Shown here: positions 8,195 through 16,972 of the stretch, in pieces
Numbering within the stretch: the first letter of the stretch is position 1
Layout: each line of letters starts with the position of its first letter
IMG/VR virus record: IMGVR_UViG_3300025141_000263
Coordinates: 1 to 39,503 of that record
Length of the DNA: 39,503 nt
Strand: one strand, 5' to 3'
From: a virus
The notes under the pieces: model-generated
What the model saw: only the letters and a program-made list of their open reading frames with translations
Told to the model about the DNA's origin: nothing
The model's database searches: none
Position numbers and translations under genes: made by a program

Positions 8195-9313
8195 TTAAGC
8201 TACTGCTTGAATTTTACAATGGTATGAAGGAGGTCCGAATTCGAATCCCATCTCCATATAAATTGCTTTACCAATTCTAGCGTTTGCATCTTGGTCTAAG
8301 TCACGAACAAACACAGTACCATATCCTGGGATATTGGTGAATACTGGTTGTATGTAAGCTAGGTCTAAGATGAAAGCAGTTCCTGTTGGCATGATATCAG
8401 GGTCAATAACCATTAGTCCTATTGAACCAAATGGTGTAATGACTGTATCAATGTCAACTCCTGCAACATTTCTATCTCTAGGAATGATTGCTCCTGCTAT
8501 ATCAACTGTTCCTTTAACAAGTTCATTGTTAAGGTCTAGTAATTGTTGTGGACTAACGCATAGTACAGGTTGTTTCATTGGAGCATGGTTATCATACATC
8601 CTCTTTAACGCACCTGATATAGTTGCGAAACTAAGTACTTGTGCAGAACCAGTTCCATCACCTGAAGCGTCATTGTAGTAGCAGTTACCACCCAATGGGT
8701 TTACTGCTGCAGAGTTGTTAGCGTTCTTGCCTGTGGTTACCCACACATCAATTCCATACATTTCTCTAGTTCCTGACCCAGGTGTGGTATTAGCACCATC
8801 TGAGAAAGAACCATTGAATGCAAACCACTCAACTTCTCTAGCTACTTTTTCCATTGCTTTTTCAAGTTGCAATGCAAACTCATCATTTACTGGGTTACCA
8901 CCGAAAAATCCTAATTTATCTGCTGCTGTTACTGTTCCATCTCCATCAGATGAGTTAGCAATATTTGCTGATAAGTCAAAAGGATTTTGGTTACCTGTGG
9001 ATGCTAAAGCTGTGTAGGTCATTTGTACACCTTTATGGAAAATCTGAGTTACATATGTATATGCAGCTCTATCTCTTCCAAGATATTCTGTAGGTGCAGC
9101 ACCTTCTTGTCCTTTAGTTGGTTCTGAAGAAATGGTTGCATTATCTTCTACTTGGACTTGCCAAAATGTAGAGTTTAATGTTTTACCACCATTCAGACCA
9201 CCAACTGCTGAAAGTAAAGGTGTTCTTTGACCACCAACTTTAAACAATTCACCAGTAAAGTTATTTATATTTTGTGCATAAATCGTACTATTTGTTAACG
9301 ATATATCTGCCAT
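8195..9313 (-). CDS. Major capsid protein (probable HK97 fold)
   Basis: 372 residues. It follows the scaffold gene and has its own leader, promoter and terminator, all typical of the most highly expressed virion protein. The N-terminal region (TGELFKVGGQRTPLLSAVGG) and the E-rich segment (SSEPTKGQEGAAPTEYLGR) resemble HK97-fold capsid proteins of the SU10/DUF5309 type. A long alpha/beta middle (about 150-300) and the C-terminal GYGTVFVRDLDQDANARIGKAIYMEMG fit the P-domain and A-domain core. A strong ribosome-binding site (AGGAGAAG) precedes the ATG. Confidence 0.8.
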   Translation of the reverse strand: MADISLTNSTIYAQNINNFTGELFKVGGQRTPLLSAVGGLNGGKTLNSTFWQVQVEDNATISSEPTKGQEGAAPTEYLGRDRAAYTYVTQIFHKGVQMTYTALASTGNQNPFDLSANIANSSDGDGTVTAADKLGFFGGNPVNDEFALQLEKAMEKVAREVEWFAFNGSFSDGANTTPGSGTREMYGIDVWVTTGKNANNSAAVNPLGGNCYYNDASGDGTGSAQVLSFATISGALKRMYDNHAPMKQPVLCVSPQQLLDLNNELVKGTVDIAGAIIPRDRNVAGVDIDTVITPFGSIGLMVIDPDIMPTGTAFILDLAYIQPVFTNIPGYGTVFVRDLDQDANARIGKAIYMEMGFEFGPPSYHCKIQAVA

Positions 9314-9370
9314 ATTAATCTTCTCCTATAAGTTAATTGTCTAATTGTTGTTCGAAGAAGTTTAGAAATT

Positions 9371-9829
9371 CTATTTAGAGTTTTTCTTCGCTTCCTCTAT
9401 AACAGAAAGTTTTGCAGCAATTGAATTTCGTATGTTGCCTGATTGTTCTGCTTCACGAACTTGACCTAGCACATCATTGTCGTAGGTATCTACAACTGAG
9501 TTTGCTTGTATGTTATTTAAGCGTTCTTGACTTTGTTCTGTACTTTGTACAGTTTCTTGTAATCTGTCTTGTTGCCCAAATTCAACTCCAAACTCTTTAG
9601 ATGCGTATGCCTGAATTCCTTCAACAGTCATATCACCTTCGTACATCATCTCAACTGCTTTGCCGACACCTTTTGTAGTGTCTAACCCTGCTGATTGAAA
9701 TACTTGATTTCTTTCTTTAGCTTCAAATTCTGCGATTTTACCTTCATAGAGTTCGACTTTTTCTCGCATCTCTTTCCAGTTCTTATCGCTACCTGTAGCT
9801 TCTTCTGAGTTATTAAGCTCTTCTGCCAT
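9371..9829 (-). CDS. Capsid scaffolding protein
   Basis: 152 residues, acidic, with a charged coiled-coil start (about 15-45: EMREKVELYEGKIAEFEAK) and the block AGLDTTKGVGKAVEMMYEGD followed by FGVEF. That block resembles a motif I know from scaffolding proteins of actinobacterial phages. It lies directly upstream of the capsid gene. Scaffolds guide procapsid assembly and are then lost. First gene after the structured 5' leader. Confidence 0.7.
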   Translation of the reverse strand: MAEELNNSEEATGSDKNWKEMREKVELYEGKIAEFEAKERNQVFQSAGLDTTKGVGKAVEMMYEGDMTVEGIQAYASKEFGVEFGQQDRLQETVQSTEQSQERLNNIQANSVVDTYDNDVLGQVREAEQSGNIRNSIAAKLSVIEEAKKNSK

Positions 9830-10005
9830 TATTCTATTGTCCTTACTTCACACATTTTTTTTACAAGAGGTGTATGAGTTACCTCTGAGTGTTACCACCC
9901 ATTTTTACTCTACTGTTTTTATTTGACAGGTCTTGTCAGTAGGCATCAAGACCGATTACAAAATCCAGGTCTAGTTTAAATTTCGGACCTAGGTACAAAA
10001 TAGCT
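9830..10005 (-). other. Structured 5' leader of the scaffold-capsid operon
   Basis: This gene-free stretch becomes a leader of about 175 nt if the predicted promoter is used. Three hairpins are visible: AGGTC/GACCT (9967..9990), a perfect 7-bp GGTCTTG/CAAGACC with an 11-nt loop (9929..9953), and AGAGGT/ACCTCT (9866..9886). The long structured leader before capsid genes may stabilise the mRNA or regulate translation. Confidence 0.5.
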
Positions 10006-10011
10006 AAAGCT

Positions 10012-10049
10012 ATTATATCATATAAATAGTAAATGCAAGTTGTTTAAAC
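10012..10049 (-). promoter_or_regulatory. Capsid operon promoter with a GTTTAAAC site upstream
   Basis: Minus-strand reading: GTTTAAAC (10042..10049), 3 bases, TTGCAT (10033..10038), 15 bases, then TATAAT (10012..10017) preceded by TGA, which is an extended -10 element. The match to sigma-70 consensus is strong at -10. The palindrome is one of only four copies in the leftward late genes below 28 kb and the only intergenic one, so it may be an operator or activator site. Confidence 0.65.
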
Positions 10050-10053
10050 AGGT

Positions 10054-11103
10054 TTAAGCTTCTAAAAGTCCTGTTACTGCACCTGTAGTAGCTTGTGTTG
10101 CACCTAATGAAACTGAACTAGCAGACTCTTGTTGCCTAATAATATTTACTACTTCTCGTAGTTCTTCTGATTGTCCTAGTTCTGTACCTTCAATAATGTC
10201 TTGAATAGTTGGTACATCTCTACCTTGTGCTAATGCTTGTTGTTGTATAGACCTTACTTGTTGGAACCCTCTTCTTGCTGCACTTACACTAAGACCTAAA
10301 TCTTTTAATTGTTCTGCTACTTCTACAGATATATCTTCACCTGCAAGTAATGCCTCTGCACCTATCTGTGCTGTTTCTATTCTTTCTGCAACTATATCTC
10401 TTGATGATATTGTTCCAGAAATAATATCTTGACCTATTTGTGGGTCTATTGCAGATACCAATATTTCTTCATCTGTTAGTAAACGATTAAAGTTTCTTAA
10501 ATAAAACTCTTTCACTTGTGGTATAGAACCTAATACATCACCTCTTACTGCTTCTATTCTTGCACCTAACTCATCAGGTGATACTACATTTTCTATAAGC
10601 TGTGCTTTTCTTTCTGGTGTAAGTATGACATTTGGATTAACATTGATTGCTTCAATCTTTCTTTTATATCCATCTTCAATCTGTCTATATTCTGCTTCAG
10701 TATATTTAACAGTTGCACCATCAGGATTTAAGTTACCTGCAAATGCTTGTTTGTATTCAGGTGTTTGTCTAACTGCAGATATAGCAGATGATTCATCTTC
10801 ACCAAATTTTAAATAATTTTCTACCCATACATCTAACAAAGGTTTAGATAATAAATTACCAAACTTTAATTTACCTTGTTCTGCAATTTTATTTTTTGCT
10901 GCATCTGTAAGTTGTGTTGAATCACTTTGAGTTGGTGTGCCTACTGTGCCTGTGTAGTTTGAACCACCTAATGTATTAGAACCTGCTAGTGCTTCTTCAT
11001 AAGATTCTGTATATCCTGCATTTTCTATTAAAAAATCTGCTCTTTTTCTACCTACTGTAAAACCTGTAAGGTCATCTTTTCTAAATAATTTTACATCTGC
11101 CAT
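10054..11103 (-). CDS. Hypothetical virion-region protein
   Basis: 349 residues, mainly helical and Glu/Gln/Ala rich, with long amphipathic stretches (about 130-330). No catalytic motif or membrane segment. It is the last gene of the cluster before the scaffold promoter; its start overlaps the stop of the preceding 437-residue gene. The order after the portal and before the scaffold suggests an internal virion or injection protein. I do not recognise a family. Confidence 0.6.
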   Translation of the reverse strand: MADVKLFRKDDLTGFTVGRKRADFLIENAGYTESYEEALAGSNTLGGSNYTGTVGTPTQSDSTQLTDAAKNKIAEQGKLKFGNLLSKPLLDVWVENYLKFGEDESSAISAVRQTPEYKQAFAGNLNPDGATVKYTEAEYRQIEDGYKRKIEAINVNPNVILTPERKAQLIENVVSPDELGARIEAVRGDVLGSIPQVKEFYLRNFNRLLTDEEILVSAIDPQIGQDIISGTISSRDIVAERIETAQIGAEALLAGEDISVEVAEQLKDLGLSVSAARRGFQQVRSIQQQALAQGRDVPTIQDIIEGTELGQSEELREVVNIIRQQESASSVSLGATQATTGAVTGLLEA

Positions 11104-12416
11104 TATGTAGGTACTCCTCTTAATACTCCTGTAGAACTTACACCAAGTGATTCTGCTGCAGCATCTGTTATGCTGTCTAATACTTGAACATTATCATTGT
11201 TAGCACCATATATCAATGTTAACTCTGCTGCTTTTGTAGCATCATTAGCCATAAGTATTTCTAAAAACACTGGTGATGTTTCACTCATTCTTTCACCAAG
11301 TTTAGTAAATGTAAAGTTTCTCCAAGGAGTAGCTATATCTTCGTATGTTAAATTTTCATCATAAAGACTTGTAGGGAAAATAGTTTTTCTTATTTCTTTA
11401 AACCTATTGTTAAGTAATTCATTACCTACCTCTTCTGATTCTGCATTTCTATATTGCTTTGCTAACTCTGCTTGTGTACCAGAGTCTAACATACCATACA
11501 AAGGTCCTAACCATTTATATGATGCGTTTTGTACAGTTGCATAACCAGACCTTGTTTGTGCTAATACACCTTTACCTGTTAACCAATCAGTAATTCTGCT
11601 GTCTATCTTAGTACTTGTACTATCTTCTCCTAGTTCTTTCACCTGAAACAAAGCATAAGTTTCTGTAAACTCTGCTGTTGTTACCATATCTCCAAACCAC
11701 TGACCAAATGTTTTACCTGTATTTTCATCTATTATTGCATCTACATTAACTACACCTGCATCTCTAAGTGCTTGTGAATAAAGTAATCTGTTTTCAGCAA
11801 CTTTAGTTTTAGCATCAGCAGGTAAGTTTTCATCATCTATACCTCTAGCTTTAGATAACACTAGCCAATCTATAACTTCTTGTGTCTGTGTTTCAAACCA
11901 ATCTGTTGCACCCCACTCTTCTTGTGTAATATCTCTGTCTTCTACTAAACCTTGAATCCATAAATTTCTTACTTCTTCATCTGTTTCTAACCAAGGTCTT
12001 GCATCAATAGCTGCTTCCATCAATTCCATAAAACCATTAAAAGGAGAACTACCTTGAACTATTACATCTGTTGGTAGTTCTGCTAATGACACACCAAATA
12101 ACATAGAAGTTGTCCATACATCATCAGTTACTGTTTGTTCAGGAGGTTTTCTTCTACCACTATAAAACTGATTTATTTCTTCATCAGTAGTTCCATAACG
12201 CATAAAGAAAGGTTGACCTGGTACTTGCCATACGACATATTTTTTACCATCTCTTACCCATATTTGTGTATCTTGAAATGATTGTGGTGCTGAAGTGGTT
12301 GTAGTTTGTACTGTAGGGTCAGAAGTAAATGTATAACCTGCTGCAATTCTTATTGAATTATCTATATTAGGACCAAAGTCTTTAGATTCGCCTTCTTCAT
12401 TATAATATATTGTCAT
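11103..12416 (-). CDS. Hypothetical virion-region protein
   Basis: 437 residues. The N-terminus (about 1-90) is Thr/Ser and aromatic rich, with IWVRDGKKYVVWQVPGQPFF, a small beta domain. The remainder is helical and acidic. It sits between the HPr-containing protein and another unknown helical protein, with a one-base overlap downstream. No family recognised. By position it is a candidate internal virion protein ejected with the DNA. Confidence 0.6.
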   Translation of the reverse strand: MTIYYNEEGESKDFGPNIDNSIRIAAGYTFTSDPTVQTTTTSAPQSFQDTQIWVRDGKKYVVWQVPGQPFFMRYGTTDEEINQFYSGRRKPPEQTVTDDVWTTSMLFGVSLAELPTDVIVQGSSPFNGFMELMEAAIDARPWLETDEEVRNLWIQGLVEDRDITQEEWGATDWFETQTQEVIDWLVLSKARGIDDENLPADAKTKVAENRLLYSQALRDAGVVNVDAIIDENTGKTFGQWFGDMVTTAEFTETYALFQVKELGEDSTSTKIDSRITDWLTGKGVLAQTRSGYATVQNASYKWLGPLYGMLDSGTQAELAKQYRNAESEEVGNELLNNRFKEIRKTIFPTSLYDENLTYEDIATPWRNFTFTKLGERMSETSPVFLEILMANDATKAAELTLIYGANNDNVQVLDSITDAAAESLGVSSTGVLRGVPT

Positions 12417-12419
12417 TTT

Positions 12420-14918
12420 TTATTTCTCCTGTGACATACTAGCAGATTGTTTAAACACACTTTCAATTATAGGTTCACTAATCTTCCATGACAATGACCA
12501 TGTATCACTAATCTCACCCATTTCTTCCCATGTATCTTTACCGAATTGCTTCCAATCAGCATCACCAAATGGTGGTAGCCCTTCAAATATTGCACCTGCT
12601 TCGTTTACAGTACCTAAACCTTGTTTTTGTCTTGCTTTATTTAATGCTTGACCTACATCTGCAAGTAATACTGTTAATTCATAACCTGTATATGCAATTA
12701 ACGCAGGTACTGACATAGCCCTTAAACCTAACCTTGGTAACAGTCGCACTAAACTTTGTTCAATTAAAATATCACCTGGGTCTGCTACCTGTGCTACTCT
12801 ACCTCCTATACCAAATGTTTTACCTACTACTTTTTTAGTAGTATCAAATATATTTTTAACAATCTCTGGTGCTTCTCTAGCTATTCGTGTAAATCTGTTG
12901 TAATTACCTTCACCTACTATTTTAGATAAATCTGTTGTTGTATCATCTGCAACATCAATAACTTCACCTGCTTGATTTATTGCTTTATTCTCTAAATCAT
13001 CTACTACATTTGTAGGTGTGTCTGTAGGAAAATAACCCATTTCTAAATTACCTCTTGTTGATGGGTAAACATCTCCTTTGTTTACTTCCATTTCAATTAA
13101 ATTAAAATTACCATCTACATTTGCATTAGCATTTTTAAGTGCTTCTTCTGCTTGACCTTTATTAATAAATACCCAATCGTTAGCATTTACACTATTTACT
13201 CCTTCTGGTACTACTCTATATATTGTTATTGTTTCATCAGCAGCACCAATACTTTTAATTGGATTGCCTTCTGTATCTACAGGAACACCATCTTCTATTT
13301 CAAAAGGACTTCCACCTATTCCTGTACCTTGATAACCTACTACCTTTATTCCACTTACATTATCTAAATTAATATCTGCATCTTTAGGTATGTATATATC
13401 TAATGTTTCCCCTTGCGTTTTACCTTGTTGTAACAATCCAATTGTTGCTACTTCTTTCAAATTGCCATCTTGAAGTATTGTTATGGGTATGCCTTGATTA
13501 TTAAAACTGGCTATTAACTCTGCTACAGGTCTTGCGTGTAGTCCTACTTCATCTAATACCTCTATAGTTATAGGTTTATAGTTTTCTATATCTAAAGTTT
13601 TTACATCATCTACTACATTTGTAGGTGTGTCTGGGCTAGTAGTTATACCAATATTTGGGTCTAGTGGATTATTAACAGCTTTGTATATAGTATTTTCAGG
13701 TAACACTCTACCTAATTCAAAACCTATCTCATCAGGAAAAGCATCATTAAATACAGGTTTTGTAAAATAACTGTTCAACTTATTTTTAGCAACCTCTGTT
13801 CCATATTCCATAGATTCTTTAGTAGCTTTATCCCACAATATTGTATTTGGTCCATCAGTTTCTACCTCTTGATAGACTGCCTCAAACCATTCATTTGCAT
13901 CTTCAAATCCATACGCTTGTGCTTTTTCGTACATAAAATCTTGTCTTGCTTCATCTAAAAATTTTTCAAATATTGTAGTTAGATTGTTACTCATTTGAAT
14001 AGATGGCATATCACTTGAAGCTGTAGCCATTCCAGTGTATTGATAAAATTCATCATTTCCTAATATTGCATCTCGGTTGTTAAAATCTATCCATACATTT
14101 TGTCCTAATACAAATTCTTTAACTTTTTTTGGAAACTCTTGTAAAAATCTTTGATGAATTTCTTTTAACTCAGCTATATTATTGGGTGCAATATATGGGT
14201 TTTTTATACCTAGCTCGTTTAATCTTTCTGGTGATAAAGGGATTCTTTCATAGTCAAGGTCTGCAAATATGTCTGTATTAAATGATGGTCTGTTAAGTGC
14301 TTCCAACATGTTTATGTATTCTTCACCATAATTAATTAACATTCTCATCTCTAAACTTTCAGGCATCACATGTCTTATGCCATAATAAAGTTCTTGTCTG
14401 TTTACATTTTCAATAATTTCTGCAAACTCATATCTTAATGACCTAGAGGCTTCTGCATTATCTAATAATTCATTTAATTTACCTATAGCATCATCTATAC
14501 TATCTGAAGAATCAATAATATCTCTATATTTTTCTGCCATTGGTAAAACTTTTTCTCCTGCATCTGCTGTTATACCAAATTCTCCTGCACCTCCTGCAGC
14601 AGATTTGTTTAATTCATTAGCATCAAGGTAATAATTTATTATTTTATCTCTAAGTAACTTTTCATTTCCCTCTTGTTTGAGTTCCAAAATTCTATTCCAG
14701 GCTTCTTCTAAATCCATATGATGCCAGTTATTATCTAAAAACATTTCTAATGCTTTTTGTCTATAATGTTGTGCAGGTGTTAAATCTTTTAAATTATTAA
14801 AGTTTGGTAATCTATCATCTAAACTTTTGTTACCTGTCTGTACAGTATCTTGGAAAAAACCTTCAAATAAGTCATTCAGTATTCTATCTTTTTCGGAAAT
14901 AATTTCTTCTATTTCCAT
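12420..14918 (-). CDS. Virion-region protein with HPr-like and ADP-ribosyltransferase-like domains
   Basis: 832 residues. Residues 1-430 and 642-832 are helical and structural-looking; the C-terminal part has hydrophobic helices near 725-755. Between them lies a cassette. Residues 447-528 resemble HPr, the PTS phosphocarrier: EVGLHARPVAELI carries the active-site pattern with H461 and R463, and IGLLQQGKTQGETLDI matches the second half. Ala stands where Gram-positive HPr has regulatory Ser46. Residues about 563-631 (TIYRVVP... NDWVFIN... GNLEMGYFP) resemble ADP-ribosyltransferase domains of phage polyvalent proteins, with R568 and E626 as possible key residues. TPTNVVDD occurs on both sides (431-438 and 634-641), encoded by 29-bp perfect repeats. 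Whether either domain is active is unknown. Confidence 0.7.
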   Translation of the reverse strand: MEIEEIISEKDRILNDLFEGFFQDTVQTGNKSLDDRLPNFNNLKDLTPAQHYRQKALEMFLDNNWHHMDLEEAWNRILELKQEGNEKLLRDKIINYYLDANELNKSAAGGAGEFGITADAGEKVLPMAEKYRDIIDSSDSIDDAIGKLNELLDNAEASRSLRYEFAEIIENVNRQELYYGIRHVMPESLEMRMLINYGEEYINMLEALNRPSFNTDIFADLDYERIPLSPERLNELGIKNPYIAPNNIAELKEIHQRFLQEFPKKVKEFVLGQNVWIDFNNRDAILGNDEFYQYTGMATASSDMPSIQMSNNLTTIFEKFLDEARQDFMYEKAQAYGFEDANEWFEAVYQEVETDGPNTILWDKATKESMEYGTEVAKNKLNSYFTKPVFNDAFPDEIGFELGRVLPENTIYKAVNNPLDPNIGITTSPDTPTNVVDDVKTLDIENYKPITIEVLDEVGLHARPVAELIASFNNQGIPITILQDGNLKEVATIGLLQQGKTQGETLDIYIPKDADINLDNVSGIKVVGYQGTGIGGSPFEIEDGVPVDTEGNPIKSIGAADETITIYRVVPEGVNSVNANDWVFINKGQAEEALKNANANVDGNFNLIEMEVNKGDVYPSTRGNLEMGYFPTDTPTNVVDDLENKAINQAGEVIDVADDTTTDLSKIVGEGNYNRFTRIAREAPEIVKNIFDTTKKVVGKTFGIGGRVAQVADPGDILIEQSLVRLLPRLGLRAMSVPALIAYTGYELTVLLADVGQALNKARQKQGLGTVNEAGAIFEGLPPFGDADWKQFGKDTWEEMGEISDTWSLSWKISEPIIESVFKQSASMSQEK
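12996..13024 (-). repeat. 29-bp direct repeat, copy distal to the cassette
   Basis: This segment is identical base for base to 13605..13633. It encodes TPTNVVDDL at the end of the ART-like domain. The copies are 609 bp apart, exactly 203 codons, so recombination between them would remove or add the HPr-ART cassette in frame. Confidence 0.85.
13605..13633 (-). repeat. 29-bp direct repeat, copy proximal to the cassette
   Basis: Perfect partner of 12996..13024. It encodes TPTNVVDDV just before the HPr-like domain. Identity at the DNA level, including third codon positions, suggests a recent duplication or a boundary left by cassette insertion. Confidence 0.85.
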
Positions 14919-14920
14919 AG

Positions 14921-15025
14921 TTATTTCTTTAGTAATTTATCTTTATACTTTTGAATATCTTCCTCTGTAACACCTTTTCTAGGTGCTTTGTCACGATTCT
15001 TTTCTAAATCTTCAAAATATCCCAT
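14921..15025 (-). CDS. 34-residue charged miniprotein
   Basis: ATG at complement(15023..15025), overlapping the stop of the transglycosylase-like gene by one base (TAATG). The stop at complement(14921..14923) is 2 bases before the next ATG. The peptide (MGYFEDLEKNRDKAPRKGV...) is highly charged, Lys/Glu/Asp rich and helix-prone. The tight packing argues that it is real. Function unknown. Confidence 0.6.
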   Translation of the reverse strand: MGYFEDLEKNRDKAPRKGVTEEDIQKYKDKLLKK

Positions 15026-15903
15026 TATCTACCACCCAATATTTTTAATGCTTCTTCAAAAAAACTTCTATCTTTAATACTTTTTTTATTTTGTTTCGCT
15101 CTAATAGGTTCAAGTCCTCTTTCGCTTCTTTGTCTATTAACTTGTTGCTCCATCATATTTAAAGCTAAATCATGAACACCACTTGCAAACATTCTTGACA
15201 TGTCTTGTGGCGGTGTTCCAAACCTATTTGTAATACCTTCACTTCTAGTTGTTGTATCTATTTCCTCATCTTGTTTTGGCATTGTTGTAGTTGTAGATGG
15301 AATTGGACCAGGCTCAAAACCATCTTCTGGTTCTGGAATACCTCTATCAGGTTCTTGATTCATTTCATTTATTATTTTTTGTTTAACTTCTTGTGCATCA
15401 ATATTTTCAGGGTCATTAAATTTAGAAACAGTAAATGGATAAAGTTCATCAATAGCTTCTTTAAAATTTTTAGCTTTAACATCTTTAGTTTTTTGTTCAA
15501 ATATGTATTTAAAAACTAAAGCGTTGTCGTTTAAGTTAGCTCTTTCTTTAAACCAAGTAGCAACAAATTGTTTTTGTTCATCTGTAAAATTTAATAATGA
15601 TTCTTGTCCTGGTTGTGCGTTGTTTTCTGATAAAACTTTATCTTGTTCTTTACTAACATTAGGAACTATTTCTCCTAATTCTTTCATAGCTTTATATATT
15701 CCAGGTGCCATTGAATCTAAGTTAGCTTGGAATATACCCCATGATGGAGAGAACTCATCTAAGGCATTTCTTGTAAACCAGACTCCATCAACTCTGGATT
15801 CGTAACCTGCTATAGGTACAACATATTCTATTACTTCTGCTGATACACCAACATTCTGTAATGCTACAATAACTGCCTGTGTTGGATATGAATCTGGTTC
15901 CAT
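15025..15903 (-). CDS. Virion lytic transglycosylase-like protein
   Basis: I start at complement(15901..15903), which has a near-perfect AAGGAGG site; the longer open frame upstream overlaps the previous gene and lacks one. The 292-residue protein has YESRVDG (E35) followed by SPSWGIFQANL (52-62), the catalytic Glu and the S-x-G-x-x-Q block of lysozyme/transglycosylase folds. These enzymes cut the glycan chain of peptidoglycan between MurNAc and GlcNAc. The place among internal virion proteins suggests local wall opening during DNA entry rather than lysis. The C-terminal part (about 170-292) is polar with a Thr/Pro linker. Confidence 0.7.
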   Translation of the reverse strand: MEPDSYPTQAVIVALQNVGVSAEVIEYVVPIAGYESRVDGVWFTRNALDEFSPSWGIFQANLDSMAPGIYKAMKELGEIVPNVSKEQDKVLSENNAQPGQESLLNFTDEQKQFVATWFKERANLNDNALVFKYIFEQKTKDVKAKNFKEAIDELYPFTVSKFNDPENIDAQEVKQKIINEMNQEPDRGIPEPEDGFEPGPIPSTTTTMPKQDEEIDTTTRSEGITNRFGTPPQDMSRMFASGVHDLALNMMEQQVNRQRSERGLEPIRAKQNKKSIKDRSFFEEALKILGGR

Positions 15904-15904
15904 A

Positions 15905-16972
15905 TTATCCTCCTTCTGCCACTGATAAACCTCTAAGGTTTCTTTGCACTCTAGCAAAAGTATCATCTTCTTCTTCTGCTTTTTCTGCTAATGCTTCTCT
16001 AGGTGCGAATATCTCATCTAGTACATCTTCACCTGCTTCAGTTAATATTTCTGGGTCTGGTTCTTCTGCTTCTACTTCTGGAACAAACATTGTTTCTCCT
16101 GTAAGTGGGTTGTAGTCTAATCTTTCTTGTTGTTCAGGTTGTAAGTCACCAAGTGATGATGCGTATTCTTCTGCACTAACACCTAGCTTCTTCATAATTA
16201 TTTGTTTTTCGCTAGAAGATAGTGGACTACCTTTTCTTGTTTCTGCACCTGCTAACATATCATCAACAAAATCTGTTAGGTCTTCCTCTGTAAACTCATA
16301 ACTTCCTGTCATGTATGCTTTTTGAGATTGTGCATAATCATTTAATGATTTACCTGCACTCATCCAAGACATCTTTCCACCATTGTTCATGCTAAAGTCC
16401 ATAGCTAGTTTTAAACCTTTAAATGTTTCTGCATCTGCATAAGTTCCAAAAGTCTTATCTAAATTAATTAATCCTGCACTTGACAATAAGTTTTTTGTTG
16501 CTATTCGCATAGCAGGAGGTAAAGCATTAAATTGTTTTACTATATCTCTTTGATAATAAACATACTGAAATGCTTCTCCAGTACCAAACATTTCTCTTCT
16601 TTCTTTTTGATACAAGTCACTTGTTAAAAACTCTTCTGCAGATACAGTCTTAACTTTAGGCAAACCACTATCTGGGTCTGTTTTTACTTGACCACTATCA
16701 TCATATTGAGCTACTTCATATTCTTTTTGAAATCCTTTACCTAATGGTTTATTAGGGTCATCTAATTCCAAATTAAATAAATCTGCTATTTCTTGTGCAA
16801 ACTGTGTTGCATTACTTGAACCTTGTGGAAACATACTTTGTGAAGGTTCTGCTATATTTTCTGGTGATAGTATTTTACTATCTTCTTCTACCTCATCTGG
16901 CATAAGATATGGCAAACCACCTGTTACAGGGTCTTTATCATCTTCTGCAGGGTGTCCTGGTATATGTGGCAT
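15905..16972 (-). CDS. Hypothetical virion-region protein
   Basis: 355 residues. The C-terminus is strongly acidic (PEVEAEEPDPEILTEAGEDV...EKAEEEDD). The middle is helical (about 120-270), with an SSSEKQIIMKKLGVSAEEYASSLGDL segment. The ATG overlaps the stop of the 2302-residue gene (TAATG), and its end carries the ribosome-binding site of the next gene. No family recognised; co-location suggests an internal virion protein or its chaperone. Confidence 0.6.
   Translation of the reverse strand: MPHIPGHPAEDDKDPVTGGLPYLMPDEVEEDSKILSPENIAEPSQSMFPQGSSNATQFAQEIADLFNLELDDPNKPLGKGFQKEYEVAQYDDSGQVKTDPDSGLPKVKTVSAEEFLTSDLYQKERREMFGTGEAFQYVYYQRDIVKQFNALPPAMRIATKNLLSSAGLINLDKTFGTYADAETFKGLKLAMDFSMNNGGKMSWMSAGKSLNDYAQSQKAYMTGSYEFTEEDLTDFVDDMLAGAETRKGSPLSSSEKQIIMKKLGVSAEEYASSLGDLQPEQQERLDYNPLTGETMFVPEVEAEEPDPEILTEAGEDVLDEIFAPREALAEKAEEEDDTFARVQRNLRGLSVAEGG

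Noticed and set aside
13152-13367. Plus-strand frame within the HPr-ART gene
   Set aside because: Antisense frame without a start site, composed of Tyr/Ile/Ser from AT-rich DNA.
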